DNA from: Duganella dendranthematis
GTDB taxonomy: Bacteria > Pseudomonadota > Gammaproteobacteria > Burkholderiales > Burkholderiaceae_D
DNA: 64,000 nucleotides
Assembly: GCF_012849375.1 (NCBI RefSeq)
Contig: NZ_CP051684.1
Location: forward strand, 1,922,001-1,986,000
Direction of reading: 5' to 3'
Part shown: positions 34,301 to 44,326 of the stretch, piece by piece
Layout: every line of letters starts with the position of its first letter
How positions within the stretch are numbered: the first letter of the stretch is position 1
Notes under the pieces: generated by a model
Databases searched by the model: none
Told to the model about the DNA's origin: nothing
What the model saw: only the letters and a program-made list of their open reading frames with translations
Made by a program: the position numbers and the translations under genes

Positions 34301-36169
34301 TTATTTCTGACCCGGTACCCAAACGGTACCGATGGCGATCGATTGCAGCTTTTTCTTGCGGCCGTACCAGAGGTTGACCACGCCACGCGAAACAAACACG
34401 GCGGAGAACATCGAGGTCAGGATACCCAGCGTGTGCACCACGGCGAAGCCGCGGATCGGGCCGGAGCCGAACACCCACAGCGCTACGCCGACGATCAGCG
34501 TGGTGACGTTGGAGTCGATAATGGTGGCCCAGGCGCGGTCGAAGCCAGCGGAAATCGCCTGCTGCGGCGACGCGCCGGAACGCAGCTCTTCCCGCACACG
34601 CTCGTTAATCAGCACGTTGGAGTCAATCGCCATACCCAGCGCCAGCGCAATCGCGGCCATGCCCGGCAGGGTCAGGGTCACTTGCATCAGCGACAGGATG
34701 GCCAGCAGGAACAGCAGGTTGCAGGCCAGCGCGAACACGCTGAAGAAGCCAAACATCATGTAATAGACGATCATGAAGATCGCGATGGCCGCAAAGCCGT
34801 ACATCGTCGAGTGGATACCCTTGTTGATGTTCTCGGCGCCCAGTGCAGGGCCGATGGTGCGTTCTTCGATGATGTCCATCGGCGCCGACAGCGCGCCCGA
34901 GCGCAACAGCAGCGCCAGTTCCGCCGCGTTTTCCGCCGTGCCCATGCCGGTGATCTGGAAGCGGCGTCCCAGCTCGGACTGCACGGTGGCCACCGACAGC
35001 ACTTCGCCCGGCTTGCCCTTCTTCTCGAACAGCACCATGGCCATTTTCTTGCCGACGCGGTCGCGGGTGGCGTCCAGCATGCGGCGGCCGCCGTCGCCAT
35101 TCAGTTCCAGGCCCACGGCCGGCTGGTTGTTCTGGTCGAAGCTGGCCACGGCGCTGGAGATGTAATCGCCCGTCAGCACCACGTCCTTGTACAGCACCAC
35201 CGGAACGGCTTTACCGACGGTGAACAGTTCCGAGTTGAACGGAATCGCTGCCGACAGTTCGGTGCCTGGCGTGATCGTTTCGTCGACCATGCGCACTTCC
35301 AGCGTGGCGGTGCGGCCGATCACGGCGCGAGCGCGCGCCACGTCCTGCACGCCTGGCAGCTGGACCACGATGCGGTCCGGACCTTGCTGCTGGATCACCG
35401 GTTCAGCCACGCCCAGCTCGTTGACACGCTTGGACAGGGTGGCGATATTCTGCTTGACGCCGTCATCCACGGTTTGCTTCAGCGCGGCCGGTTTCAGGGT
35501 CATCACGGTTTTCAGGTCGCTGCCGTCGCCGGAATCGGCGAACAGCAAATCGGTCATCTCGCCGCTCAGTACAGCCTTGGCCTTCTGGCGGGTGGCGTCG
35601 TCGCGGAACTTGATTTCGATGGTGTTGCCGACCTTGTCGATACCGGCGTGACGCACGTTCTTGTCGCGCAGGATAGAGCGCGATGCAGCCTGCATGCCCA
35701 GCACACGCTTGTTCAGCACGGCTTCGCTGTCGACCTGCATCAGGAAGTGCACGCCGCCGCGCAAGTCGAGGCCGAGGTACATCGGCAGCGCGTGCAGGCT
35801 TTGCATCCATTTCGGCGTATCGGCCTGCAGGTTCAGCGCCACCAGGTAGGTGGGATCTTCCTGATCGGTGTTCAGTTCTTTTTCCAGCACCGATTTGGCG
35901 TGGAACTGAATGTCCGGGGTGGCGAAGCGCACCCGTACCGAGGCGTAGTTGCCGGTGCCGTCAAAGGCGATGCCGTCGTTGGCGATGCCGGCCTTGGTCA
36001 GCACATCGGCCACCTTGGCGGTCATGTCCGAGCTCATCTTGACGGTCGACTTGCCGCTGGTGACCTGCACCGCCGGCGATTCGCCGAAGTAGTTCGGCAC
36101 CGTGTACAGCGCACCCAACAGGATGGCCACCACGATTACTATGTATTTCCAGACTGGATAACGATTCAT
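34301..36169 (-). CDS. secD: Protein translocase subunit SecD
   Basis: The 622-aa protein has an N-terminal helix, a large periplasmic region, and five C-terminal helices forming an RND-type module. Diagnostic stretches are LGLDLRGGVHFLMQVD (about residue 110), GPDRIVVQLPGVQDVARA, and in the membrane part GMAAIALALGMAIDSNVLIN followed by RVREELRSG. It acts with SecF and YajC on the SecYEG translocon. It lies 15 nt before secF; a GC-rich hairpin separates it from yajC. Confidence 0.97.
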   Translation of the reverse strand: MNRYPVWKYIVIVVAILLGALYTVPNYFGESPAVQVTSGKSTVKMSSDMTAKVADVLTKAGIANDGIAFDGTGNYASVRVRFATPDIQFHAKSVLEKELNTDQEDPTYLVALNLQADTPKWMQSLHALPMYLGLDLRGGVHFLMQVDSEAVLNKRVLGMQAASRSILRDKNVRHAGIDKVGNTIEIKFRDDATRQKAKAVLSGEMTDLLFADSGDGSDLKTVMTLKPAALKQTVDDGVKQNIATLSKRVNELGVAEPVIQQQGPDRIVVQLPGVQDVARARAVIGRTATLEVRMVDETITPGTELSAAIPFNSELFTVGKAVPVVLYKDVVLTGDYISSAVASFDQNNQPAVGLELNGDGGRRMLDATRDRVGKKMAMVLFEKKGKPGEVLSVATVQSELGRRFQITGMGTAENAAELALLLRSGALSAPMDIIEERTIGPALGAENINKGIHSTMYGFAAIAIFMIVYYMMFGFFSVFALACNLLFLLAILSLMQVTLTLPGMAAIALALGMAIDSNVLINERVREELRSGASPQQAISAGFDRAWATIIDSNVTTLIVGVALWVFGSGPIRGFAVVHTLGILTSMFSAVFVSRGVVNLWYGRKKKLQSIAIGTVWVPGQK

Positions 36170-36196
36170 ATAGCTCTAACGTTCAATGGAGACGTC

Positions 36197-36220
36197 AAAA
36201 GGCCCGCGCAGACGCGGGCC
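36197..36220 (-). terminator. GC-rich hairpin between yajC and secD
   Basis: GGCCCGCG-loop-CGCGGGCC (36201-36220) is a perfect eight-base stem with a four-base loop, followed on the minus strand by only four T residues. It could be a partial terminator that lowers secDF transcription relative to yajC, or a processing or stabilising structure. Confidence 0.5.
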
Positions 36221-36228
36221 CGGGGGAA

Positions 36229-36570
36229 TTACAGGCCTTTCAGCGTGCCGTTTGGCAGCACCATCGTGATCGAGTTCTTTTGCACCACCAGCTCGGCGCC
36301 GCTGGAGATTTCCAGGGTCACGTACGCGTCGGAGATCTTGGTGATCTTGCCCAGCACGCCGCCGGCGGTCACCACTTCAGCGCCCTTGGTCAGCGCTTCC
36401 ATCATGGCTTTTTGTTCCTTGGCGCGTTTTTGCTGAGGACGGATCATCAGGAAATACATGGCCACGAACATCAGAATCAGGAAACCATACTGGCCCAGGA
36501 AGCCACCGCCGCCGCCGAGGGCTTCGAGTGGGTTGGATTGAGCATAAGCATTGGAAATGAAGAAGGACAC
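36229..36570 (-). CDS. yajC: Preprotein translocase subunit YajC
   Basis: The 113-aa protein has one N-terminal membrane helix (about residues 20-43, GQYGFLILMFVAMYFLMI) followed by the conserved RPQQKRAKEQKAMMEALTKGAEV and VLGKITKISDAYVTLEIS. YajC is an accessory of the SecDF complex. Length and place in the operon are standard. The first 25 residues include the Gly-rich ALGGGGGFL typical of proteobacterial YajC. Confidence 0.96.
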   Translation of the reverse strand: MSFFISNAYAQSNPLEALGGGGGFLGQYGFLILMFVAMYFLMIRPQQKRAKEQKAMMEALTKGAEVVTAGGVLGKITKISDAYVTLEISSGAELVVQKNSITMVLPNGTLKGL

Positions 36571-36641
36571 TGGTGACTCCGATATCTATAGTTTAAAAAA
36601 CAGCGCTGTATTCTAGCACTGGCAGAACGGCGTTACGACTT

Positions 36642-37784
<1,143 letters not shown>

Positions 37785-38810
37785 TTATTCCTTATTGTTC
37801 GTCGTCAGCAGCATGGCGTCGCCGTAGCTGAAGAAGCGGTATTCATTGGCGATCGCGTGGGCGTACGCCTTGCGGATCTCTTCATAGCCGGCGAAGGCCG
37901 ACACCAGCATCAGCAGCGTCGACTTCGGCAGGTGGAAATTGGTGATCAGACGCGTCACGGTCTTGAACAGATAGCCGGGCGTGATGAACAGCGCCGTATC
38001 CGCGCTGCCCGCTTCCAACTGGCCGCTCTGCGAAGCCGATTCCAGCGCGCGCAGGGAGGTGGTGCCCACCGCCACCACATCGCGGCCGGCGGCGCGCGTG
38101 GCGCGCACCGCCTCCACGGTTTCCTGCGGCATGGTGTACCACTCGGTATGCATCTGGTGATCCGCCAGTTTCTCGTGGCGCACCGGCTGGAAGGTGCCGG
38201 CGCCCACGTGCAGCGTGACGTAGGCGAAGTTGACGCCCTTGGCCTTCAGCTTTTCCAGCAGCGGCTCATCGAAGTGCAGGCCGGCGGTCGGCGCGGCCAC
38301 GGCGCCCGGCACCTTGTTGAACACCGTCTGATAGCGGTTCTCGTCGAAGGAATCGGCATCGTGCTCGATGTACGGCGGCAGCGGCAGACGGCCGTGGGCT
38401 TCGATCAGGTCGAACACGTCGGCGTCGAAATGCAGCGTGAAGAACTCGCCGGCGCGTTCGCCGACAGTGACATCGAAGGCGTCGGCCAGGCGCATCTTGG
38501 TGCCGGCCAGTGGCGAGCGCGAAGCGCGCACTTGGGCCAGCACGGTGCGGTTGTCCAGCACGCGTTCCACCAGCGCCTCGACCTTGCCGCCGCTTTCCTT
38601 CATGCCGAAGAAACGCGCCTTCAGCACGCGGGTATTGTTCATCACCAGCAGGTCGCCTGGCTGCAGCAGATCGAGAATATCGGCGAACTGGCGGTCGATA
38701 ATCTGCTCACCGTCCAGATGCAGCAGACGGGAAGCGCTGCGGTCTGGCAGCGGGAATTGCGCAATACGCTCTTGCGGCAAGTTAAAATCGAAATCGGAAA
38801 GCGAATACAT
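37785..38810 (-). CDS. queA: S-adenosylmethionine:tRNA ribosyltransferase-isomerase
   Basis: QueA transfers the ribosyl part of SAM to preQ1 in tRNA, forming epoxyqueuosine. The 341-aa protein shows the family starts and cores: [61 protein letters not shown] and [13 protein letters not shown]. The length matches. It is divergent from recG with a 71-nt gap and heads the minus-strand unit leading to tgt, yajC and secDF. Confidence 0.97.
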   Translation of the reverse strand: MYSLSDFDFNLPQERIAQFPLPDRSASRLLHLDGEQIIDRQFADILDLLQPGDLLVMNNTRVLKARFFGMKESGGKVEALVERVLDNRTVLAQVRASRSPLAGTKMRLADAFDVTVGERAGEFFTLHFDADVFDLIEAHGRLPLPPYIEHDADSFDENRYQTVFNKVPGAVAAPTAGLHFDEPLLEKLKAKGVNFAYVTLHVGAGTFQPVRHEKLADHQMHTEWYTMPQETVEAVRATRAAGRDVVAVGTTSLRALESASQSGQLEAGSADTALFITPGYLFKTVTRLITNFHLPKSTLLMLVSAFAGYEEIRKAYAHAIANEYRFFSYGDAMLLTTNNKE

Positions 38811-38822
38811 GTGCGGACTCTG

Positions 38823-38851
38823 TTAAACAAAAATACGGTAGGCCTTACAAT
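38823..38851 (+). promoter_or_regulatory. Candidate recG promoter
   Basis: TTAAAC and TACAAT separated by 17 bases lie 30 nt before the recG ATG, inside the divergent queA/recG gap. The -10 is good and the -35 weak. Confidence 0.4.
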
Positions 38852-38881
38852 AGCGGCGGCCAACCCTCTATTTTACGCCAT

Positions 38882-40948
38882 ATGCCTGTTTCACCGTCTA
38901 AAACTGCTAAAAAAACCGTCAGCGCAGAGGCCAAACTGGCCAAATTGGGCTTGCACACCGATATGGACCTGGTGCTGCACCTGCCCATGCGCTACGAGGA
39001 CGAAACCCAGGTCATCACCATCGAAGAAGCCCGCCTGCACGGCGGCGACACCTCCCAAGTTGAGGGCGTTGTTGTAAAAAACGAGATCGCCTACAAGCCA
39101 AGACGACAATTATTAGTGCATATCAGCGACGGCACCGGCGATTTGCAGCTGCGCTTCATGAATTTCTACGGCAGCCAGGTCAAACAGCTGGCCGAGGGCA
39201 CGCGGATACGCGCGCGCGGCGAGTTGAAACATGGCTTTTTCGGCGCCGAGATGGTGCATCCGGCCTATAAAGTGGTCAACGAGGGGGCGCCGCTGCCGAC
39301 TTCACTGACGCCGGTCTATCCATCCGGCGAAGGCCTGTCGCAGCCGGTGCTGCGCAAAGCCATCCGCGACGCCATGACGCGCGTGGACTGGAGCGACACC
39401 CTGCCCGCCTCGCTGCGCGCGCAATTGCAGCTGTCCGACCTGGAGCCGGCGGTCAAGCTGCTGCACTATCCGCCGCAGCAGGTGGACAACCACGCGCTGG
39501 CCGACCGTTCGCATCCCGCCTGGACGCGGGTAAAGTTTGACGAACTGCTGGCGCAACAGCTGTCGCTGAAACGCGCGCAGCGCGCGCGCCGCCTGAAAGG
39601 ATCGCCTGCGCTGACGGTGATCGGCGCGCTGTCGGAACAGTTTCAGGCCGGCCTGCCGTTCAAGCTGACCAACGCCCAGCAAAAGGTGCTGAACGAAATC
39701 CGCGCCGACCTGCGCCAGCCGTTTCCGATGCAGCGGCTGCTGCAAGGCGACGTTGGCAGCGGCAAGACCGTGGTATCCGCGCTGGCGGCGGCGCAGGCCA
39801 TCGACAGCGGCTATCAGGCCGCGCTGATGGCGCCGACCGAAATCCTTGCCGAACAGCACTTCCGCAAGATTGCCGCCTGGATGGAGCCCTTGGGCGTGAA
39901 GGTCGCGTGGCTGAGCGGCAGCTTGAAGAAAAAGGACAAGCAGGCGGCCTATGACCTGATCGAATCCGGCGCGGCGCGGCTGGTGGTCGGCACGCACGCG
40001 CTGCTGCAAGAGGTGGTGATGTTCGAGAATCTTGGACTGGTGATCGTCGACGAGCAGCACCGCTTTGGCGTTGGCCAGCGCCTCGTATTGCGCAACAAAG
40101 GCAACGAAGGCGAAGTGCCGCACCAGCTGATGATGTCCGCCACCCCGATCCCGCGCACGCTGGCGATGACCTACTACGCCGACCTGGAAGTCTCGGTCAT
40201 CGACGAACTGCCGCCGGGCCGCAGCCCGATCGTCACGCGCACCATCGACCAGAATCGCCGCGACGAAGTGATCGAACGTGTGCACGCGGCAGCGCAGGAA
40301 GGCCGCCAGGTCTACTGGGTCTGCCCGCTGATTGAAGAGTCAGAAGCGCTGCAACTGCAAACCGCTACCGACACCCACGCGCTGCTGGCCGAAGCGCTGC
40401 CGGACCTGCATATAGGTCTGGTACACGGCCGCCTGAAGACGGCAGAGAAGCAGGAAGTGATGGACGCCTTCATCGCCAACGAAATGCAGGTGCTGGTGGC
40501 TACCACCGTGATTGAAGTTGGGGTTGACGTGCCGAATGCGTCGCTGATGGTGATCGAACATGCTGAGCGTTTTGGCCTGTCGCAGCTGCACCAGTTGCGT
40601 GGCCGCGTCGGACGCGGCTCGGCGGCGTCGGTGTGCTTGCTGCTGTATCAAAGTCCATTGGGCCAGATTGCCAAGCAGCGCCTGATGACGATGCGCGAAA
40701 CCACAGACGGTTTTGAAATCGCCCGCCGCGACCTGGAAATCCGCGGCCCCGGTGAATTCCTCGGCGCCCGCCAGTCCGGCCAGGCCATGCTGCGCTTCGC
40801 CGACCTGGAAACCGACAGCTGGCTGGTGGATCAGGCCCGCGACGTCGCCCACGACCTGCTGCACGCCAACAGCCCCGAAAAAGCCGCCACCGTCGAAGCC
40901 CACCTGGCCCGCTGGCTAGGCGGTCGCGAAGAATTCCTCAAAGTTTAG
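38882..40948 (+). CDS. recG: ATP-dependent DNA helicase RecG
   Basis: RecG remodels stalled replication forks and branch-migrates Holliday junctions. The 688-aa protein has the N-terminal wedge/OB domain (MRYEDETQ, then EGVVVKNEIAYKPRRQLLVH), the Walker A GDVGSGKT (about residue 291), the helicase motif DEQHRFGVGQR (the DExH box), SATPIPRTLA, and motif VI HQLRGRVGRGSAAS. Length is standard. No ribosome site is evident at the ATG. The stop is four bases from the stop of the converging unknown membrane protein. Confidence 0.97.
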   Translation: MPVSPSKTAKKTVSAEAKLAKLGLHTDMDLVLHLPMRYEDETQVITIEEARLHGGDTSQVEGVVVKNEIAYKPRRQLLVHISDGTGDLQLRFMNFYGSQVKQLAEGTRIRARGELKHGFFGAEMVHPAYKVVNEGAPLPTSLTPVYPSGEGLSQPVLRKAIRDAMTRVDWSDTLPASLRAQLQLSDLEPAVKLLHYPPQQVDNHALADRSHPAWTRVKFDELLAQQLSLKRAQRARRLKGSPALTVIGALSEQFQAGLPFKLTNAQQKVLNEIRADLRQPFPMQRLLQGDVGSGKTVVSALAAAQAIDSGYQAALMAPTEILAEQHFRKIAAWMEPLGVKVAWLSGSLKKKDKQAAYDLIESGAARLVVGTHALLQEVVMFENLGLVIVDEQHRFGVGQRLVLRNKGNEGEVPHQLMMSATPIPRTLAMTYYADLEVSVIDELPPGRSPIVTRTIDQNRRDEVIERVHAAAQEGRQVYWVCPLIEESEALQLQTATDTHALLAEALPDLHIGLVHGRLKTAEKQEVMDAFIANEMQVLVATTVIEVGVDVPNASLMVIEHAERFGLSQLHQLRGRVGRGSAASVCLLLYQSPLGQIAKQRLMTMRETTDGFEIARRDLEIRGPGEFLGARQSGQAMLRFADLETDSWLVDQARDVAHDLLHANSPEKAATVEAHLARWLGGREEFLKV

Positions 40949-40952
40949 CCGT

Positions 40953-41801
40953 TTAAACAGCTGGCTCAACTTCTTTGGTTTTCCCCGGAGTTTCGTTCTG
41001 AGTAGCGGGTTTTGCAAGTCGTGCATGCATTGCTCGAGCGCTAGCCATCTCTCGAAAAAAGGTCCAAAAGGGGATCACCGAAAATAGCAGAAATGCCGAG
41101 AAGAAGCCCAATACCCAGCGCTGTTCTTCGACGCTTTGGGTGACGGTTTCAGTCATTCCTCGGTCTTTAGCTGCATCACAAATGATTCGCTGTTCCCGTT
41201 CTGTAAAACCGGTATTTTCAGGTAAGCCCGTACTACACGCTGCAAGCCTGAAGCCTTTCCCATTGAGCGGCTTCACATAGCTCTCACTTAGTAGTATGTT
41301 TTTCTTTGTCTCCGTCACCTGCAACAAAGCCTTACCAGGAACCATCAGCGCTCCCGCACCTAATCCCGCAATTCCCAAAATGAGTGCCAAGAAAAACGGC
41401 AACAGCTCGTACCACCACTTTATTTTCGCCACCCCTTCTCGCAGTTCTAAACGCTCTAAATCAAAGAATCCCCCACATCTGGCAATATCGCCAACATCCT
41501 CGTCCTTCTCCTCAGTCCAGCAGACCACGCGATCCATCTGATGATGCGTACGTACACTAAGACCGGTAGTAAATCTGAAATGCAGAAGTGCGGCTCGCTT
41601 TTCGTGGAACTGCTTTATTGACTTCAAGCTTGTAGTACTGCGGCTTGATGCGAAGAAGGCCCATATCCGTGTAAAGATCGTATGGCCTGAACGCGTTCTC
41701 CACCAAATGATCGCGGCGGCTAGTACCAATGGCAAGATAGCGAGTACCAATCCCTTTATTAAGGTTATACCAGCACTGTTAAGAGCATTGATGCCATCCA
41801 T
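40953..41801 (-). CDS. Membrane protein of unknown function, probably acquired
   Basis: The 282-aa protein has three likely membrane helices: GLVLAILPLVLAAAIIWW near residue 16, a second near residue 135 (LLPFFLALILGIAGLGAGAL) and a third near residue 230 (VLGFFSAFLLFSVIPFWTFF). A soluble region between the first two contains RVVCWTEEKDEDVGDIARCGG, and a cysteine-containing loop lies between the second and third. No family is recognised with confidence. Base composition is clearly richer in A and T than all neighbours and codon choice is less biased, which suggests horizontal transfer. It lies between recG and the MFS cluster without co-oriented partners. Confidence 0.7.
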   Translation of the reverse strand: MDGINALNSAGITLIKGLVLAILPLVLAAAIIWWRTRSGHTIFTRIWAFFASSRSTTSLKSIKQFHEKRAALLHFRFTTGLSVRTHHQMDRVVCWTEEKDEDVGDIARCGGFFDLERLELREGVAKIKWWYELLPFFLALILGIAGLGAGALMVPGKALLQVTETKKNILLSESYVKPLNGKGFRLAACSTGLPENTGFTEREQRIICDAAKDRGMTETVTQSVEEQRWVLGFFSAFLLFSVIPFWTFFREMASARAMHARLAKPATQNETPGKTKEVEPAV

Positions 41802-41883
41802 AATTAACTCCCTTATCTGTAGTAAGCGTCAGAACATCTTAGAGGAGACGCATCACAGACTTCTGATAAGAGTTAAAAATTTT

Positions 41884-42003
41884 TCAAAAACAGAGGTAGA
41901 TGCGGTTGGCGAGATCCACCACAAAGTCTGGCTGCAAGTAAGCCGCGAACACCAGCGCCAGCACGGTGGCGATGGCGGCGCGCAGCAGCCAGGTGTTCAT
42001 CAT
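41884..42003 (-). CDS. Membrane miniprotein coupled to the MFS gene (39 aa)
   Basis: The frame encodes 39 residues (MMNTWLLRAAIATVLALVFA then AYLQPDFVVDLANRIYLCF) with one membrane helix near the N-terminus. It begins at ATGATGA, where the first ATG overlaps the MFS stop codon TGA, so ribosomes finishing the transporter could restart here. Hydrophobic and charged residues are arranged as in known small accessory subunits of transporters. No family is recognised. The stop is TAG-like in an AT-richer stretch bordering the acquired membrane gene. Confidence 0.55.
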   Translation of the reverse strand: MMNTWLLRAAIATVLALVFAAYLQPDFVVDLANRIYLCF

Positions 42004-43211
42004 GCCGCCTGCATGCGCGCCAACGGGCGCTCGTTGATCGGCAGGTTGACCAGGCCCGCCATCACACCCAGCCCAATAGTGATGCCCCACACGACATCGT
42101 AATTACCCTGCAGCGCGTACAGATAGCCGCCCAGCCACACGCCGAGGAAGCTGCCCAGCTGGTGCGAGAAGAACACGATCCCGGCCAGCATCGACATATG
42201 CTTCACGCCGAACACGCCGGCGATGATGCCATTGGTGAGTGGCACTGTCGACAACCACAACACGCCCATCGCCGCCGCAAACAGGTAGACTGTGATCGGC
42301 ATCAACGGCGCCAGCAGGAACAGGGTAATCGCCAAAGCGCGCGCGAAGTAAATCGCCGATAGCAGGTAACGTTTAGGTAGGCGTCCACCCAGCTTGCCGG
42401 CATAGTAGGAACCGAAGATATTGAATAGTCCAATCAAGGCCAGCGCCATCACAGCGACGCCGGGATTGGCGATGCCCTTGTCCTTCAAATACGCCGGCAT
42501 GTGCACGCCGATGAACACCAACTGGAAGCCGCACACAAAATAGCCGGCCACCAGCAGCAGGAAGGAACGGTTGCCCAATGCCTCGGTGGCCGCCTCACGG
42601 ATGCTTTGCTGCGGACCATGAGCATGCGTCACCGCAGGTTCGCGCAGGTAGAAAGCCATCGGCACCATCAGCGCCACCAGCAAGGCGCCCAGTATATAGA
42701 AGGCGTTCTGCCAGCCGACCGCGGAGATCAGCTGCTGCTCGATCGGCATCAGCATGAACTGGCCCAGCGAACCGGCCGCGCCGGAGATGCCGAACGCCCA
42801 CGAGCGCTTTTCCGCCGGCGCTACGCGGCCAATAATGCCGCTGACCGCGCCGAACGCGGTACACGCCAGTCCCAGGCCGACAAACAGGCCGGTGCCCAGC
42901 ACGAATAAAGTAGGATCTTTGACCAGCGCCATCCAAAACAGGCCGGCTGCGTAACTGACCGCGCCCACCAGCACCACGCGCATGGTGCCGAAGCGATCCG
43001 CCGCCATGCCGGCGAACGGGCCGATAGCGCCCCACATCAGGTTCTGCATGGCTTGCGCCAGCGAGTAGGTCTCGCGTGTCCAGCCGTGGGCTTGGGAAAT
43101 CGGCTGCATCCAGAAGCCGAAACCATGGCGCACGCCCATCGCCATCGTCAGCACAACGCCGGTGGCAAGCAGCACGGTTTTCAAGGAAGGTGCGCGGTCC
43201 GCGACGAACAT
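42000..43211 (-). CDS. Major facilitator superfamily transporter
   Basis: The 403-aa protein has about twelve helices and MFS features: the loop 2-3 motif GMAADRFGTMRVVLVG and a repeated half with YYAGKLGGRLPKRYLL. The N-terminal segment GVRHGFGFWMQPISQAHGWTRETYSLAQAMQNLMWG (parts: FGFWMQPI, GWTRETYSLA) resembles the oxalate/formate-antiporter-like (OFA/MCT) branch, suggesting a carboxylate substrate. It is followed by a miniprotein that starts on its stop codon and is preceded after 71 nt by the oxidoreductase gene. Confidence 0.87.
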   Translation of the reverse strand: MFVADRAPSLKTVLLATGVVLTMAMGVRHGFGFWMQPISQAHGWTRETYSLAQAMQNLMWGAIGPFAGMAADRFGTMRVVLVGAVSYAAGLFWMALVKDPTLFVLGTGLFVGLGLACTAFGAVSGIIGRVAPAEKRSWAFGISGAAGSLGQFMLMPIEQQLISAVGWQNAFYILGALLVALMVPMAFYLREPAVTHAHGPQQSIREAATEALGNRSFLLLVAGYFVCGFQLVFIGVHMPAYLKDKGIANPGVAVMALALIGLFNIFGSYYAGKLGGRLPKRYLLSAIYFARALAITLFLLAPLMPITVYLFAAAMGVLWLSTVPLTNGIIAGVFGVKHMSMLAGIVFFSHQLGSFLGVWLGGYLYALQGNYDVVWGITIGLGVMAGLVNLPINERPLARMQAA

Positions 43212-43282
43212 GGTGTATCCCCGTTGTTAAAATCGTATCCGGAGATTGTAACCAGTTCGGGCGGGCCGCGCTTGCAAGGTCT

Positions 43283-44278
43283 TTATGCGTCGGCCGGGTA
43301 GCGCAGGCCGATCTGCGCGCGGATCTCGTCCAGGGTGCCCATCAGCGCCAGCGTTTCGGCGTGCGGCATCACCGGGCTTTCGATCAGACCTGCGCGAAGG
43401 CAGCGGCCGACTTCCTGCGCTTCGTGTGTGTAGCCGTTGCCGGACTTCGGCAGCGTCAGCGTGCGCTCGTTGCGCGAGGCGCCGTCCACCAGCGTGACGG
43501 TGATGGTGTCGGTGTTGTGGAAGCGGTCGTGCAGGCGCACATAGCCCTTCTCGCCCGAGATCACCAGTTCGGTCGGCGTGCGCGAACGCAAGCTGCACGC
43601 GCAGGACGAGACGCCGCCGCCTTCATGCGTGAGCGTAAACGCGGTCTGCATATCGACGCCGGTGGGGGCCATCTCGGCCTGCGCCTTCACGCCCGTTACC
43701 GCGCCGAGGAAGAACGACGACATCGACAGCGGATAAATGCCCAGGTCCAGCAGCGCGCCGCCGCCCAGTTCAGGCGCGAATAAGCGGTGCTCAGGGCCGG
43801 CATCCGAGGTGAAGCCGAAATCGGCCGACACATTGGCTGGCTTGCCGATCTCGCCGCTGTCGACGATGCGCTTGGCCTCGACCACGGACGGCATGAAGCG
43901 CGTCCACATCGCCTCCATCACGAACAGCTTCTTGGCGCGCGCCAGGGTGATGATGTCCTCGGCCTGACGGCGGTTCATGGTGAACGATTTCTCCACCAGC
44001 ACCGCCTTGCCGCCGTTGAGACACATCAGCGCATTCTCGTGGTGCATGGGATGCGGCGTGCCGATGTAGATAACGTCCACTTCAGGATCGTCGGCCAGCG
44101 CCTGGTAGCTGCCGTGGAAGCGCTCGGCGCCATACTCCTGTCCAAACTTGGTAGCGCTATCTACCGAACGCGAAGCGACGGCGGCCAGTTTGGCGTCCGG
44201 CGTCTCGCGCAAAGCGGTGGCGAAGGCTTTGGCGATTTTGCCCGTGCCCAGAATACCCCAGCGAATTACCTGCGTCAT
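43283..44278 (-). CDS. Gfo/Idh/MocA-family NAD(P)-dependent oxidoreductase
   Basis: The 331-aa protein has an N-terminal Rossmann fold (IRWGILGTGKIAKAFATAL; GxGxxA-type site at residues 9-14) and the catalytic EKSFTMNRRQAE, with the family's E-K(P/S) dyad around residue 96. The C-terminal alpha/beta domain holds FGGGALLDLGIYPLS-like sequence (here LGGGALLDLGIYPLSM). It resembles trans-dihydrodiol or sugar dehydrogenases. Substrate unknown; the sugar or polyol class is most common. It stands between the DUF3025 and MFS genes on the same strand. Confidence 0.87.
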   Translation of the reverse strand: MTQVIRWGILGTGKIAKAFATALRETPDAKLAAVASRSVDSATKFGQEYGAERFHGSYQALADDPEVDVIYIGTPHPMHHENALMCLNGGKAVLVEKSFTMNRRQAEDIITLARAKKLFVMEAMWTRFMPSVVEAKRIVDSGEIGKPANVSADFGFTSDAGPEHRLFAPELGGGALLDLGIYPLSMSSFFLGAVTGVKAQAEMAPTGVDMQTAFTLTHEGGGVSSCACSLRSRTPTELVISGEKGYVRLHDRFHNTDTITVTLVDGASRNERTLTLPKSGNGYTHEAQEVGRCLRAGLIESPVMPHAETLALMGTLDEIRAQIGLRYPADA

Positions 44279-44326
44279 GGTGTACTTTCTGCCGCATCGG
44301 CGGCGTGTTGGTTGGTGTCGGAATGC

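Noticed and set aside
33653..36436. Open frame of 927 codons antisense to secF-secD-yajC, and similar long frames antisense to tgt/queA, fadD and the first genes
   Set aside because: Same GC-driven shadow effect; composition is non-protein-like and conserved housekeeping genes occupy the other strand.
36571..36641. Possible riboswitch or small RNA between tgt and yajC
   Set aside because: Only 71 bases with no recognisable preQ1 or other aptamer features.
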